From assembly GCA_041685835.1 (NCBI GenBank), contig JAWLEX010000001.1:1-64000 (forward strand): 64,000 nucleotides of DNA, written 5' to 3'. This document shows, piece by piece, positions 15,539 to 24,254 of this stretch. The notes under the pieces were generated by a model, which ran no database searches, had not been told where the DNA came from, and worked only from the letters and a program-made list of their open reading frames with translations. The position numbers were made by a program, and so were the translations under genes. Source of the DNA: JAIPEI01 sp041685835 (GTDB lineage Bacteria; Desulfobacterota; DSM-4660; Desulfatiglandales; HGW-15). Numbering within the stretch: position 1 is the stretch's first letter; each line of letters starts with the position of its first letter.

Positions 15539-16302
15539 GCGTGGAACAGGCTGGATACCGGTATGGGGACGCGTGGGCCCTTAAGGACGTGAGCTTGAAG
15601 GCCTTCAGCGGGGAAATGTTGGGCGTGCTGGGACCCAATGGTTCGGGAAAGAGCACTCTTCTTCGCATAATGGACGGGCTTCTGGAGCCTCACGAGGGCT
15701 GCGTTCGCCTTGACGGGCGCCTGATTCGGGATCTCTCTCGGACCGAGGTGGCGCGCACCGTGGCCATGGTCTCCCAGGAGAGCCACTTCCAATTCTCGTT
15801 TTCCGTGATGGAGGTCGTCCTCATGGGGCGCTTTCCCCGCATGGGGCGTCTTCAGTTCGAGGAGGAGAGGGATTGGATTGCGGCCCGAAAGGCCCTTCAG
15901 GCCACAAACGCCCTGGACCTTGCGGACCGGGACATCCACGCGCTTTCGGGAGGAGAAAGGCAGCGTGTGGTGATCGCCCGGGCCCTGGCCCAGGAGCCTT
16001 CGGTGCTGCTCCTGGACGAACCCACGTCGTTTTTGGATCTCAGGCACAAGCGGGAGATCTTTCAATTGGCCGCCTCCCTGGCCGGGGACGCGGGACTGGG
16101 TGTGGTGGTGGTCTCCCACGACCTGGATCAGGCATCGCAGTATTGCGATCGCCTGATCGTGCTGAAGCAGGGTCTCGTGGTCGCGGAGGGGCCGCCCCGG
16201 GACGTGCTCACGCCCGAGACGATTGAAGCCGTGTTCGATTGTCCGGTGCGTGTGGACGCGCACCCGGACACCGGCAGGCCCAGGGTGACTATGGTGCCGT
16301 GA
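15523..16302 (+). CDS. btuD: corrinoid ABC transporter ATPase
   Basis: 259 residues. Walker A GPNGSGKST (37-45), Q-loop in MVSQES, ABC signature LSGGERQRVVIARAL, Walker B VLLLDEPTS, and switch histidine in VVVSHDLD. A standard FecE/BtuD-type importer ATPase energising BtuC. It starts 16 bases inside btuC. After its stop there are 131 bases without a gene before exbB, containing short GTGTCTGTGTCAGTG-like repeat material only. Confidence 0.93.
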   Translation: MDAILSVEQAGYRYGDAWALKDVSLKAFSGEMLGVLGPNGSGKSTLLRIMDGLLEPHEGCVRLDGRLIRDLSRTEVARTVAMVSQESHFQFSFSVMEVVLMGRFPRMGRLQFEEERDWIAARKALQATNALDLADRDIHALSGGERQRVVIARALAQEPSVLLLDEPTSFLDLRHKREIFQLAASLAGDAGLGVVVVSHDLDQASQYCDRLIVLKQGLVVAEGPPRDVLTPETIEAVFDCPVRVDAHPDTGRPRVTMVP

Positions 16303-16433
16303 GGGCCGCTTTGTTAACGGTGTAAGTGTCTGTGTCAGTGAGAAAGGAAAAGCACTGATATTCAGCTTAAGGATCGATTAAGGGAAAGACGCTTTAGTGT
16401 CAACATAGCTTTTTAAAAGGATTTCATAAGACC

Positions 16434-17066
16434 ATGATGGAGATCTTTATGAGAGGGGGGCCGGTTATGATCCCCCTGGTTGGCTGCTCGCTCATCGCCC
16501 TTACCGTGATCATCGAGCGGGCCTTCTTCTGGGCCCTGGAGGACATGCGCCGGGACGCAGGTCTGGTGGACCGGGTCCTGGAGTTATGCCGGAATGGGGA
16601 CTGGAATGCGGTGCGCCGCGCCGTGGCGGGATCAAAAGACTATGTGGTGCGTATCCTGGTGAGCGGAATCCTGCACCGTGAATTTTCCATGGGCAAGGCC
16701 ATGGAAACCGCGGCTGCGGACGAGGTCCAGCGAATGCGGCGGTACCTGAACGTCCTGGACACCATGATCACAGTAGCGCCGCTCCTGGGGATCTTCGGTA
16801 CGGTCCTCGGAATCATCCACTCCTTTGACCTGCTCGGGCAGGCGGGCATCGAAGACCCACGCGCGGTGACGGCCGGGATCGCCCAGGCCCTCATCACAAC
16901 GGCCTCGGGCCTGGGTATCGCCATCCTGTCGGTCTTCCCCTACAACTACTTCAATGCGCGGGCCGAAAATGCGGCCATGCTCATCGAAAAGTACGCTACT
17001 AGCCTGGAGATCGTCTACGAAAAGCTGAGCCAGGGGTCCGCAGGCCTTAAGGGGGAGCCGTTATGA
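16434..17066 (+). CDS. exbB: TonB-system proton channel subunit (MotA/TolQ/ExbB family)
   Basis: 210 residues with three membrane segments (about 12-32, 100-125, 150-175). Family features are MIPLVGCSLIALTVIIERAF at the N-terminus and LDTMITVAPLLGIFGTVLGI with ITTASGLGIAI in the second and third helices. With ExbD it uses the proton gradient to energise TonB. exbD begins four bases before its stop. The setting after btuCD indicates a dedicated TonB system for the BtuB-like receptor; a TolQ role is unlikely because no tolA/tolB follow. Confidence 0.88.
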   Translation: MMEIFMRGGPVMIPLVGCSLIALTVIIERAFFWALEDMRRDAGLVDRVLELCRNGDWNAVRRAVAGSKDYVVRILVSGILHREFSMGKAMETAAADEVQRMRRYLNVLDTMITVAPLLGIFGTVLGIIHSFDLLGQAGIEDPRAVTAGIAQALITTASGLGIAILSVFPYNYFNARAENAAMLIEKYATSLEIVYEKLSQGSAGLKGEPL

Positions 17067-17473
17067 AGGTCCCCCGCATGCCCGCGCGAAGACCCAGGAT
17101 CGAAATGCTTCCACTCATAGATATTGTGTTTCTCCTCCTCGTGTTCTTCATCTACGCTATGCTCTCCATGGCGCTTCACCGTGGGATGCCCGTCCGCCTG
17201 CCTGTCTCATCACACAGCGAGGTGGATCGGCAACTGGTGCTCTCGGTGACGGTGCGGGCGGAAGGCGGGGTCTTTGTGGACCGGGTTGCCGTTCCCTTGG
17301 ATTCCCTGACCGATGTGCTGGAGAGGCGGGCCATGGATTCGAAAGACCCGGGCGTGCTCCTCTTTGCCGACCGTTCCGTCTCCTACCAGCAACTCTTTGC
17401 AGTGCTCGACCGGATCCGCAAGGCTGGGATCGCCCGCATCTCCCTCCAGTCGGAGGCTGAAGCCCGGAAGTGA
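17063..17473 (+). CDS. exbD: TonB-system proton channel subunit ExbD
   Basis: 136 residues, one N-terminal membrane helix (about 17-37) containing the conserved protonatable aspartate in MLPLIDIVFLLLVFFI, followed by a periplasmic domain ending ISLQSEAEARK. Overlaps exbB by four bases and tonB by four bases. Confidence 0.9.
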   Translation: MKVPRMPARRPRIEMLPLIDIVFLLLVFFIYAMLSMALHRGMPVRLPVSSHSEVDRQLVLSVTVRAEGGVFVDRVAVPLDSLTDVLERRAMDSKDPGVLLFADRSVSYQQLFAVLDRIRKAGIARISLQSEAEARK

Positions 17474-18195
17474 GACGCCTTCTCCCAGCCGCGGGCATGG
17501 CAGTGGCCCTGCACGGCCTGTTTTTTCTGGCGGGAGATTTTCGGCCGGAGACGGCAGGGCCGTTGAATTCAAGGCACACGCGCGTGGTAACGATTCAACT
17601 CCAGGAGTTGAAACCTCCCTCAGATTCGCCGGCCCCTGAGTCTTCCGTTTCGGAACCCGAACAGCCGAATTTAAGCACCAAGAAGCCCGAGGTCGTGTTC
17701 GACTGTCCCGCACCCCGGCCTAAGGCGATACGGACGCGCACCGGGCACCCATCCCCCTTGCGCCCCCGTGCCCTGTCTTCAGGACCGGCCCCGGCTAAGA
17801 GGCCGGTGATTCGGAATGAGCAGGTGGATAGTGCCGACTCCACGCCGGGCGGCCTTTCGGACTCGGCCCCGGAGAGCCCGAAGGGTCCGCTTGACGGGAA
17901 AGCTGAAGCACCTGTTCCCCTGGTGGAGGCCGTGCCCCTTTACCGGGAAAACCCGCCGCCCCTGTACCCGGACCTTGCACGGCGCAGGGGATACGAGGGG
18001 GTGGTGCTTCTGGAGGTCCTGGTGACCGAGGAAGGGGGTGTGAGTGAACTTCGTGTTGCCCGATCCAGCGGCCACACCCTCCTGGACAGGGCCGCGGAGC
18101 AAGCGGTCAGGGAATGGCGCTTCGAGCCGGGACAAAGGGGGGATCGACCGGTGGCCATGAGGGTCCGCATTCCTGTGCGGTTCCGACTGCAGTAG
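17470..18195 (+). CDS. tonB: TonB energy transducer
   Basis: 241 residues from GTG 17470, overlapping the exbD stop. A short N-terminal membrane anchor (LLPAAGMAVALHGLFFLAG) leads into a long proline-rich spacer (about 40-150) and a C-terminal TonB domain (about 155-241: NPPPLYPDLARRRGYEGVV, VLVTEEGGVSELRVARSSG, AVREWRFEPG). It links ExbBD to the TonB box of outer-membrane receptors. As last gene of the block it is followed by the second 65-bp inverted repeat, not by an obvious terminator. Confidence 0.9.
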   Translation: MRRLLPAAGMAVALHGLFFLAGDFRPETAGPLNSRHTRVVTIQLQELKPPSDSPAPESSVSEPEQPNLSTKKPEVVFDCPAPRPKAIRTRTGHPSPLRPRALSSGPAPAKRPVIRNEQVDSADSTPGGLSDSAPESPKGPLDGKAEAPVPLVEAVPLYRENPPPLYPDLARRRGYEGVVLLEVLVTEEGGVSELRVARSSGHTLLDRAAEQAVREWRFEPGQRGDRPVAMRVRIPVRFRLQ

Positions 18196-18284
18196 GAAAC
18201 CGTTTCCCAGGACCCGTCACAAAAGCCGTGGTCCGTGGTTCGTGCCGGTGCCTGTGGCAGTGTCTGTGAGGCGTGTCGGTGTCA

Positions 18285-18349
18285 GTGAAAAGATCGTGTT
18301 CGTGGCTCGTGGTTCGTGGGAAAGAACCGCAGCCCCCGGGTTTTGGGTA
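18285..18349 (+). repeat. 65-bp dispersed repeat, copy 2 (inverted partner at 14325-14389)
   Basis: Matches the reverse complement of 14325-14389 with five differences. It lies between tonB and the end of the DUF374 gene. The flanking 18230-18284 is rich in GTGGTTCGTG and GTGTCTGTG words, as is the flank of copy 1. Confidence 0.85.
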
Positions 18350-18377
18350 TTCCCTCGGCAGCTTCAGAGCTCAAAAG

Positions 18378-19118
18378 CTATCTCTCCTGTTTTTTCCATG
18401 GCCGCACAGATCCGAACTGCTCGTCGCACCAACGTGTGCCCCGGTTCAGCCGGTCCTCGAAGAGCTTGCGATACGACTCGAGGGTATCGGCGTTGGTTTC
18501 CGGCGGCACCAGGATGGGCTCCTCGTAAAGGATCACCACCCGGGCAAAGGGCTTGGGTACCAGATAGCGGTCCCAGGAGTTGAACTGCCAGCAGCGGTCC
18601 GCCCCCCAGAGGACAGGGATGAGAGGGACACCTGCGTTTCGTGCCATGATCACAGAGCCGATTTTGGCCACCCGGGGCGGGCCCTGGGGGCCGTCTGCAA
18701 GCATGCCGCCTATTTCCCCCTGCTGCATCCTCTGAATAATCTCTTTCAGGGCCTTTAACCCTCCCCGGCTGGAGGAGCCGCGCACATCCCGGAAACCCAG
18801 CCATCGGGCCATCCGGGCCGCGTACTCCCCGTCCCGGCTTCTGCTTATCATCGTGGTGACATGCTGCGATCCGAAGTGATGGAAGTGGTATGACATTCGC
18901 TGGTGCCAGGTGGCGTAGACCGCGCCCCCGGCCGACCTCTCGACGGCGTTCCGGGCACGTTCAAACCCCTCGATCCTGATTACCCGGCAGGAAAGCATGA
19001 GGAGCTTGATAAGAATGGCCGCGATCGGGGGCAGCACCCGGAGGAGCACGGGGTCGTACCATCGAAGGCTGGGGGAGGTGTCACGGGGCAATTCTTTCTC
19101 CTTGATAAAAGGTCTCAC
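18378..19118 (-). CDS. DUF374 lysophospholipid acyltransferase-like protein
   Basis: 246 residues from GTG 19118. An alternative TTG start at 19091 has a much better ribosome site (AAGGAG, six bases away) and would shorten the product by nine residues. One hydrophobic segment (LLRVLPPIAAILIKLLML) leads into the domain with YATWHQRMSYHFHHFG, MISRSRDGEYAARMARWLGF, RGSSSRGGLKALKEI, and MLADGPQGPPRVAKIG. This is the DUF374 branch of the LPLAT superfamily, thought to act in outer-membrane lipid synthesis near lipid A genes; none is nearby here. The specific substrate cannot be read from sequence. Confidence 0.85.
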   Translation of the reverse strand: MRPFIKEKELPRDTSPSLRWYDPVLLRVLPPIAAILIKLLMLSCRVIRIEGFERARNAVERSAGGAVYATWHQRMSYHFHHFGSQHVTTMISRSRDGEYAARMARWLGFRDVRGSSSRGGLKALKEIIQRMQQGEIGGMLADGPQGPPRVAKIGSVIMARNAGVPLIPVLWGADRCWQFNSWDRYLVPKPFARVVILYEEPILVPPETNADTLESYRKLFEDRLNRGTRWCDEQFGSVRPWKKQER

Positions 19119-19423
19119 GGCGTGGAGGATCCCCGGCCGAAAGTCAAAGGAAGCCTACCCTACATTTGTGCGTGATGGCAAGTGCCTGGGTCTCCGCATG
19201 ATAATCGGTTTTCCCGCAAAGCAGTGCCCGCATTGAATTCGATTTCGATTTGGATACAAAGAATCCCAGGGTGATGCACCGGACGCTCATCCTTCGCGCT
19301 GGTGATTCTAGATTATAGAAGGCTGTCTCTTGTGTGTCGCCTTCCTTTGGACTATCGTATGGAGTAGATGGAGGAGAAACCAGCAGCCGGGCGGAAGGGG
19401 GCTTTTTAGGAGGCATGGAAGAG
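19119..19423. repeat. intergenic region with a dispersed repeat
   Basis: Contains TTCGATTTCGATTTGG (19237-19252) and, further on, GGACGCTCATCCTTCGCGC (19284-19302). Both elements recur in the 30.97-31.19 kb repeat region (GGACGCTCATTCTTCGCGC there), so this is one copy of a composite repeat. It separates the divergent DUF374 and amidase genes. No gene is seen. Confidence 0.6.
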
Positions 19424-20242
19424 ATGCGGGTGGCGGCCGTGTGCATGCGCTCGAGGCCGGGCGCGATCGAGGAGAACCTGGAGAGGATGGAGGCCCTTGC
19501 AGGCCGGGCAGCCGAAGCGGGCGCGGAGATCCTTTGCTTTCCCGAGTTTTCCGTTACCGGGTATGTGCTGAAGGATCCGCAAGGGGTCTACTCGGGATTG
19601 ACTTATGACGCCGTCCTGGATCGGTTGATCCGCATGGCCCGGGAATACGGTATAGTGGTGCTTGCCGGGGTCATCGAACCGTCCCGGGACGGGCGGCCCG
19701 CCATAGGCCAGGTCGTGGCCGGCCCGGAAGGGATCATGGGCGTTCACCGGAAGACCCACCTTTCCCCACCGGAAAAGGCGGCATTTCGACCGGGAAATCG
19801 TATGCCGGTCTTTCGTTGGAAGGAGAAGGTGTTCGGCATTCAACTCTGCTATGAGAGCCATTTCCCCGAGATCAGCACCATGATGGCCCTGAACGGCGCG
19901 GACATCCTCTTCATGCCTCATGCATCACCCAGGGGTACGCCCGAAGAGAAGCTGGAGAGCTGGCTGCGTCACCTGACCGGGCGCGCATTTGACAACGCCC
20001 TGTTCATTGTCGCCTGCAATGCAGTGGGCGAGAGCCCGGGGGGCTTTCCTTTTCCCGGAGTCATCGTCTTTCTGGGCCCTGACGGCCGGGTGGTCAAACA
20101 ACACCTTGGAGAGAGTGAGCATCTCCTCCCCGCGACCCTGGATTTTTCGTTTCTGAAAGGGATCAGGCGTCACCGGATGAAGTACTTCCTGCCTTATCGC
20201 CGCCCGGATATTTACGGCCCGTTGAGCGACTCATCCAGTTAG
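19424..20242 (+). CDS. carbon-nitrogen hydrolase (nitrilase superfamily amidase)
   Basis: 272 residues from ATG 19424, chosen because AGGAGG (19408-19413) lies ten bases upstream; ATG 19415 is only one base from it. The Glu-Lys-Cys triad of the superfamily is intact: Glu in CFPEFSVTGY, Lys in HRKTHLSPPE, Cys in IQLCYESHFPE. A second conserved stretch is ADILFMPHASP. It should hydrolyse an amide or nitrile bond; the substrate is unknown. It stands alone between two minus-strand genes. Confidence 0.85.
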   Translation: MRVAAVCMRSRPGAIEENLERMEALAGRAAEAGAEILCFPEFSVTGYVLKDPQGVYSGLTYDAVLDRLIRMAREYGIVVLAGVIEPSRDGRPAIGQVVAGPEGIMGVHRKTHLSPPEKAAFRPGNRMPVFRWKEKVFGIQLCYESHFPEISTMMALNGADILFMPHASPRGTPEEKLESWLRHLTGRAFDNALFIVACNAVGESPGGFPFPGVIVFLGPDGRVVKQHLGESEHLLPATLDFSFLKGIRRHRMKYFLPYRRPDIYGPLSDSSS

Positions 20243-20332
20243 CGGCTTAAAGGCGTGACAGGTGCTGTTTATGGAAAGGGAACGGTTCCGGCGTAGTCTT
20301 CCGCCAGACAGGGCTGCGTGAGGGGAGAACAC

Positions 20333-20367
20333 AAAAAGCGCAAGGCCGGATTGAGGAGCCCTGCGCT
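20333..20367 (-). terminator. terminator of dsrC
   Basis: Minus-strand stem AGCGCAGGGC/GCCTTGCGCT (20367-20358 with 20346-20337, one G-T pair), 11-base loop, followed by TTTTTG. Lies 40 bases after the dsrC stop. Confidence 0.85.
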
Positions 20368-20407
20368 TCCTGGTTGTTGTGAATCGAGGTAGCCCGGCCG
20401 GCTCGAT

Positions 20408-20725
20408 CTAGACGCAGCCGGTCGGCTTCGGGAGTCCCGCCATTTTGCAGGCGCCCTTGCCCGGGCCGGAGGGGAACAGCTCGTAGATGTACTTCAGCTT
20501 GAATCCGGTCACCTTTGAGAGGATCCTTACCATGGGAGCGATGCCGTTCTTCTTGTAATAGTCCTGTAGGACATTGAGCACTTTCCAGTGCTCGTCGGTG
20601 AGCTCCTCGATGCCTTCTTCCTTTTTCACGTGCTGGACCCAGGATTCGTTCCAATTGTTGAAATCGTCAATGAAGCCGTCTTCGTCCACATTAAAGGTAT
20701 TTCCTTGAAATTCAATTGTCGGCAT
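20408..20725 (-). CDS. dsrC: DsrC, sulfur-carrier substrate/partner of dissimilatory sulfite reductase
   Basis: 105 residues from ATG 20725 with AGGAGG nine bases upstream. The DsrC/TusE fold is recognisable from FIDDFNNWNESWVQHVKKEEG and TDEHWKVLNVLQDYYKKNGI. The flexible C-terminal arm ends GACKMAGLPKPTGCV: both redox cysteines are present, Cys93 and the penultimate Cys104, ten residues apart. This pattern marks a true DsrC rather than TusE/RspA relatives. DsrAB loads sulfite-derived sulfur onto these cysteines as a trisulfide, later reduced at the DsrMKJOP membrane complex (not in this window). Monocistronic, with its own consensus promoter and terminator, as fits a very abundant protein. 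Confidence 0.97.
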   Translation of the reverse strand: MPTIEFQGNTFNVDEDGFIDDFNNWNESWVQHVKKEEGIEELTDEHWKVLNVLQDYYKKNGIAPMVRILSKVTGFKLKYIYELFPSGPGKGACKMAGLPKPTGCV

Positions 20726-20795
20726 AACCTGAAACCTCCTCTTCTTGGGAATAATGCTCAATATATTTAGACACTTAGCTGTAGGCGGATTACAT

Positions 20796-20824
20796 TGTAT
20801 ATCGTAAAATTTTATGGATGTCAA
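20796..20824 (-). promoter_or_regulatory. dsrC promoter
   Basis: On the minus strand TTGACA (20824-20819), exactly 17 bases, then TATACA (20801-20796): a near-consensus housekeeping promoter 70 bases upstream of the dsrC start. Confidence 0.8.
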
Positions 20825-20839
20825 TCCCCCTTTTAAAAA

Positions 20840-22258
20840 TCAAGAAATTTTACTCCTGCAGATTTCACGGTATTCAGATGCTTTTCGAACAAAGCCTCCG
20901 GCCCACGAGGCGGTCCCCAATGCGTGGATGTGAGTATACAGGGCCAGGAGGTTTTTCCGGCTCAGGCCGTCCGATTCGCCGTTGAGCCCGCGTCCTCGTT
21001 CCACCCTGAAGACCGGCCGGACGTCCTTTGTGGACCGGAAAACCGGCCTTGAGTAGTGAAACTCGTGTCCCCTGAGGACCGTGCCCTGCTCATAAAACGG
21101 GTTGTCTCCGGTCACTTCGAGGATGGTGTACCCGTGTCCCTGGGGTTTTCGCTCGAGCACGAAATCCACCGGCAGGGCCCCTACCATGGGGTGGGGCTCG
21201 CCGTTTACCACGAGGTTTTCCCCCAGATACATGAGGCCGCCGCATTCGGCATAGACCGGGAGGTCGGCCTCGATCCTCTCCCGCAGGTCCGCCCGGAAGG
21301 TCTGGTTGGCCGTGAGCAGTTCTACCTGGGTCTCTGGAAACCCCCCCCCGATATAGAGCCCGTCCAGTTCGGGAAGCCGCGGGCTGTTAATTGCACTGAT
21401 TTCAACAAGTTCAGCTCCCTCATTCTGCAAGGCCGAGAGGTTTTCCGGGTAGTAGAACCAGAAGGCGCTGTCCAGGAGGAAGCCGATTCGAGGTCCTGGT
21501 CCGGATGGAGGCGCCGGGGTCTCCGTGCCTTCGGGTGATTCCGGAAGAGGCCCGTCAACAGGGGGGGCATTGCAGGCCAGTGCCCACAGGGCGTCCAGAT
21601 TCAGGCTCTCCCGAACCACCCGGCATGCCCAGGACACCGCTTCCTCGGCCCGGGAGCGCTCCTGGCGGGGGATGAGTCCCATGTGACGTTCGGGAAAGTG
21701 GTTTTCCCGAAGCTTGCGTACGGAGCCGAGCACAGGCACTCCACAGTAGTGCTCCACGGCGCTTCGAACCACGGACTCCTGCCTGGGTCCGCCGACTCGG
21801 TTGAGGATGACCCCGCACAGGTCCAGCCCGGGGTCGAAAACTCGACACCCCATGACCACGGCTGCAATGGTCCTGGTGGTCATGGTTACGTCCACGATCA
21901 AAATCACGGGGCACCGAAGGCTCCGGGCCAGTTCAGCCGAGCTGTAGCGGCCCTCCAGGTCCAGGCCGTCGAACAGCCCGCGGTTACCTTCGATGAGGGC
22001 CACGTCGGCCTGACGGGTATACCGCATGAAGGAATTCAGGATCTGGGTCTCGTTCATCATGAAAGGATCGAGGTTGTGGCAGGGCCTGCCGGCGGAAAGG
22101 GACAGCCAGCCCGGATCGATGAAGTCCGGCCCTTTCTTGAAAGGAGCCACCCGTTTCCCTTCCCCGGTCCACGCGGCGGTCAGGCCCAGGGAGAGAAAGG
22201 TCTTTCCCGATCCGCCTCTCAAGGCGGCAACCATCATTCGGGGTGGGGAGAAAGTCAT
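20840..22258 (-). CDS. cbiA: cobyrinate/siroheme a,c-diamide synthase (CbiA/DsrN type)
   Basis: 472 residues from ATG 22258. N-terminal dethiobiotin-synthetase-like ATPase (about 1-240: ALRGGSGKTFLSLGL as P-loop, PFKKGPDFIDPGW, IEGNRGLFDG) and C-terminal class I glutamine amidotransferase domain (about 255-472: LYIGGGFPE, nucleophile Cys in VYAECGGLMYL, GHEFHYSR). CbiA amidates cobyrinate side chains. A CbiA homologue beside dsr genes (DsrN) amidates siroheme for DsrAB, and the position here between dsrC and divergent dsrAB favours that role. With no other cobyrinate pathway genes nearby, both remain possible. Confidence 0.92.
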   Translation of the reverse strand: MTFSPPRMMVAALRGGSGKTFLSLGLTAAWTGEGKRVAPFKKGPDFIDPGWLSLSAGRPCHNLDPFMMNETQILNSFMRYTRQADVALIEGNRGLFDGLDLEGRYSSAELARSLRCPVILIVDVTMTTRTIAAVVMGCRVFDPGLDLCGVILNRVGGPRQESVVRSAVEHYCGVPVLGSVRKLRENHFPERHMGLIPRQERSRAEEAVSWACRVVRESLNLDALWALACNAPPVDGPLPESPEGTETPAPPSGPGPRIGFLLDSAFWFYYPENLSALQNEGAELVEISAINSPRLPELDGLYIGGGFPETQVELLTANQTFRADLRERIEADLPVYAECGGLMYLGENLVVNGEPHPMVGALPVDFVLERKPQGHGYTILEVTGDNPFYEQGTVLRGHEFHYSRPVFRSTKDVRPVFRVERGRGLNGESDGLSRKNLLALYTHIHALGTASWAGGFVRKASEYREICRSKIS

Positions 22259-22492
22259 AGGATGTGTTCCGGTTTCCCGCCTGTGGCGGATTCCGTCCCC
22301 TGCTTTCCGGCCTTGGCGGTGCTGTAATCTTACGTCTTGTTTATTCGGGCCGTCCACGGCCGGGAAAGGAGGCGCTTTTTCAACCTGGAGGGCGGTTCCA
22401 CATGATGTCGAGAGGAACGTCCTTTAAGGCGGTCGCAGGACAATGGCCGTTGATTCGGAACGGTTGCCCCTTGAGGCGGCCCCTTGGCTGCG

Positions 22493-22521
22493 GTGATAGA
22501 ATCTTCGGGCGGGATTGTCAA
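22493..22521 (-). promoter_or_regulatory. cbiA/dsrN promoter
   Basis: Minus strand TTGACA (22521-22516), 17 bases, TATCAC (22498-22493). Its -35 is only 50 bases from the -35 of the divergent dsrA promoter, so a shared regulator could act on both. Confidence 0.6.
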
Positions 22522-22823
22522 TCAAATATGGAAAATCCCAAGGATCTTCTCAACGCAGCTGCTGATTTTTATTGACATCTCGACCCGATTCTGATTTAAA
22601 TTCTAAACTGTTAAATAAAAATCTAGTAATTTCCGGCATTTGTGGTTGTTTGCGCCTTTGGGCGAACCCATAGCTCAAACGATCGGGTCCGTTTGTCCGG
22701 GCCGCGATGGAATTCTTATTTTTTGTGGGGAGGAGGTGAAGAACGCGACTGTCGACTACTCGGGGTTTTCCCCTTCGTCCTGAGAGGAACCAACCTTTTG
22801 TACCCTAAAAGGAGGCATGGATA
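22522..22823 (+). promoter_or_regulatory. dsrA promoter and about 220-base leader
   Basis: TTGACA at 22572-22577 and TTAAAT at 22596-22601 with 18 bases between give a plausible sigma-70 promoter in an AT-rich patch. The predicted leader of about 215 bases contains a small stem (GCGCC-TTT-GGGCG near 22651) but no known riboswitch. AAAGGAGG precedes the dsrA ATG by nine bases. An out-of-frame ATG one base after the ribosome site opens a five-codon frame (MDNGV) that overlaps the dsrA start. No other gene is seen between 22259 and 22823. Confidence 0.55.
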
Positions 22824-24242
22824 ATGGAGTTTGAACCAAGAGAAGAACAAAAGAAACTAAAATACAGCGAGCTTCGAATTTACAGTGATGAGGAGCTGAA
22901 CAATTACACAGAAGAAGAACTCAAGAACTTCAAGGTCAAGCACAATATCCCGGACCTGGAAGATCTGGAAAAGGGTCCTTGGCCGAGCTTCGTGGCCGAT
23001 GCAAAGCGGGAGGCCCTGCACAGGAAAAATCTGCCTGCCGACCGCATGATGGTCGCTTCAGAAGCCGTGGAAGATGTGCTGGGTCAGCTCCAGGTCTCCT
23101 TTGACAACGGGGAAACCCACTGGAAGCACGGCGGCATCGTGGGGGTGTTCGGATACGGCGGCGGCGTGATCGGCCGATACTCCGACATGCCCGAAGCGTT
23201 CCCGGCCGTGGCTCACTTCCACACCATGCGCGTGAACCAGCCCGCGAGCAAGTTCTATACGTCCGACTATCTCCGGTCCATCTGCGACCTGTGGGAGTAC
23301 CGAGGCAGCGGCTTGATGAACTTCCACGGCTCCACCGGCGACATCATTTTCCTGGGGACCTCCACCGAACAGCTCGAGCCCATCTTCTACGAACTGGGCC
23401 ATGTGCTTCAGCAGGACCTTGGTGGTTCCGGATCCAACCTGCGCACGCCTTCCTGCTGCGTCGGCAAGGCCCGTTGTGAGTGGTCCTGCATCGATACCCA
23501 GGCCCTGTGCTACGAGCTGACCCACTATTACCAGGACGAGCTTCACAGGCCGGCGTTCCCCTATAAGTTCAAGTTCAAGTTCGACGGCTGCCCCAACGGT
23601 TGCGTGGCCTCGATCGCCCGGGCCGACATGTCCTTCATCGGTACCTGGAAGGACGATATCCGGATCGACCAGGAGGCCGTCAAGGCTTACATGGGCGGCG
23701 ATATCGTGCCCAACGGCGGGGCCCACGCGGGAAGAGACTGGGGCGAGTTCGACATTCAGAAAGAGGTCATCGACCTCTGTCCCACGAAGTGCATGTGGCT
23801 GGAAGGTGACACGCTCAAGATCGATAACAAGGAGTGCATCAGGTGTATGCACTGCATCAATACTATGCCCCAGGCCCTGCGGCCCGGTGAGGATACCGGT
23901 GTAAGCCTGCTTTTCGGCGCCAAGGCACCGATCCTCGAGGGCGCCCAGATGTCCGTGCTCACCATTCCCTTCATGAAGGCGGAGCACCCCTACGACAACA
24001 TCAAGGAAGTGATCGAAAAGGTCTGGGACTGGTGGATGGAAGAAGGTAAAAACCGGGAACGCTTGGGCGAGCTCATTCAGCGCTACGGCATCCCCAAGTT
24101 CCTCGAGGTACTGGAATTGCCGCCCATGCCTCAGATGGTCACCGCGCCGCGGGCCAACCCCTACATTTTCTGGAAAGAGGAAGATGTCCCCGGCGGTTGG
24201 GAGCGAGACATCAACGACTACCGATCCAGGCATAAGAGATAG
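22824..24242 (+). CDS. dsrA: dissimilatory sulfite reductase, alpha subunit
   Basis: 472 residues. Domains in order: N-terminal helical part, the ferredoxin-like sulfite reductase repeats, the siroheme-[4Fe-4S] site, and an inserted ferredoxin domain. Siroheme-cluster ligands are Cys212/Cys218 (CCVGKARC) and Cys256/Cys260 (DGCPNGC). The ferredoxin domain supplies Cys319, Cys323, Cys338, Cys341 and Cys344 (CPTKC, CIRCMHC). With DsrB it forms the cytoplasmic alpha2beta2 enzyme reducing sulfite onto DsrC in the last step of sulfate respiration. The 12-base gap to dsrB and the presence of dsrD indicate the reductive type, not the oxidative enzyme of sulfur oxidisers. Confidence 0.98.
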   Translation: MEFEPREEQKKLKYSELRIYSDEELNNYTEEELKNFKVKHNIPDLEDLEKGPWPSFVADAKREALHRKNLPADRMMVASEAVEDVLGQLQVSFDNGETHWKHGGIVGVFGYGGGVIGRYSDMPEAFPAVAHFHTMRVNQPASKFYTSDYLRSICDLWEYRGSGLMNFHGSTGDIIFLGTSTEQLEPIFYELGHVLQQDLGGSGSNLRTPSCCVGKARCEWSCIDTQALCYELTHYYQDELHRPAFPYKFKFKFDGCPNGCVASIARADMSFIGTWKDDIRIDQEAVKAYMGGDIVPNGGAHAGRDWGEFDIQKEVIDLCPTKCMWLEGDTLKIDNKECIRCMHCINTMPQALRPGEDTGVSLLFGAKAPILEGAQMSVLTIPFMKAEHPYDNIKEVIEKVWDWWMEEGKNRERLGELIQRYGIPKFLEVLELPPMPQMVTAPRANPYIFWKEEDVPGGWERDINDYRSRHKR

Positions 24243-24254
24243 GAGGGAAAGGAT

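Noticed and set aside
18242..18758. Plus-strand frames between tonB and the DUF374 gene
   Set aside because: They translate repeat sequence and the antisense strand of the DUF374 gene.
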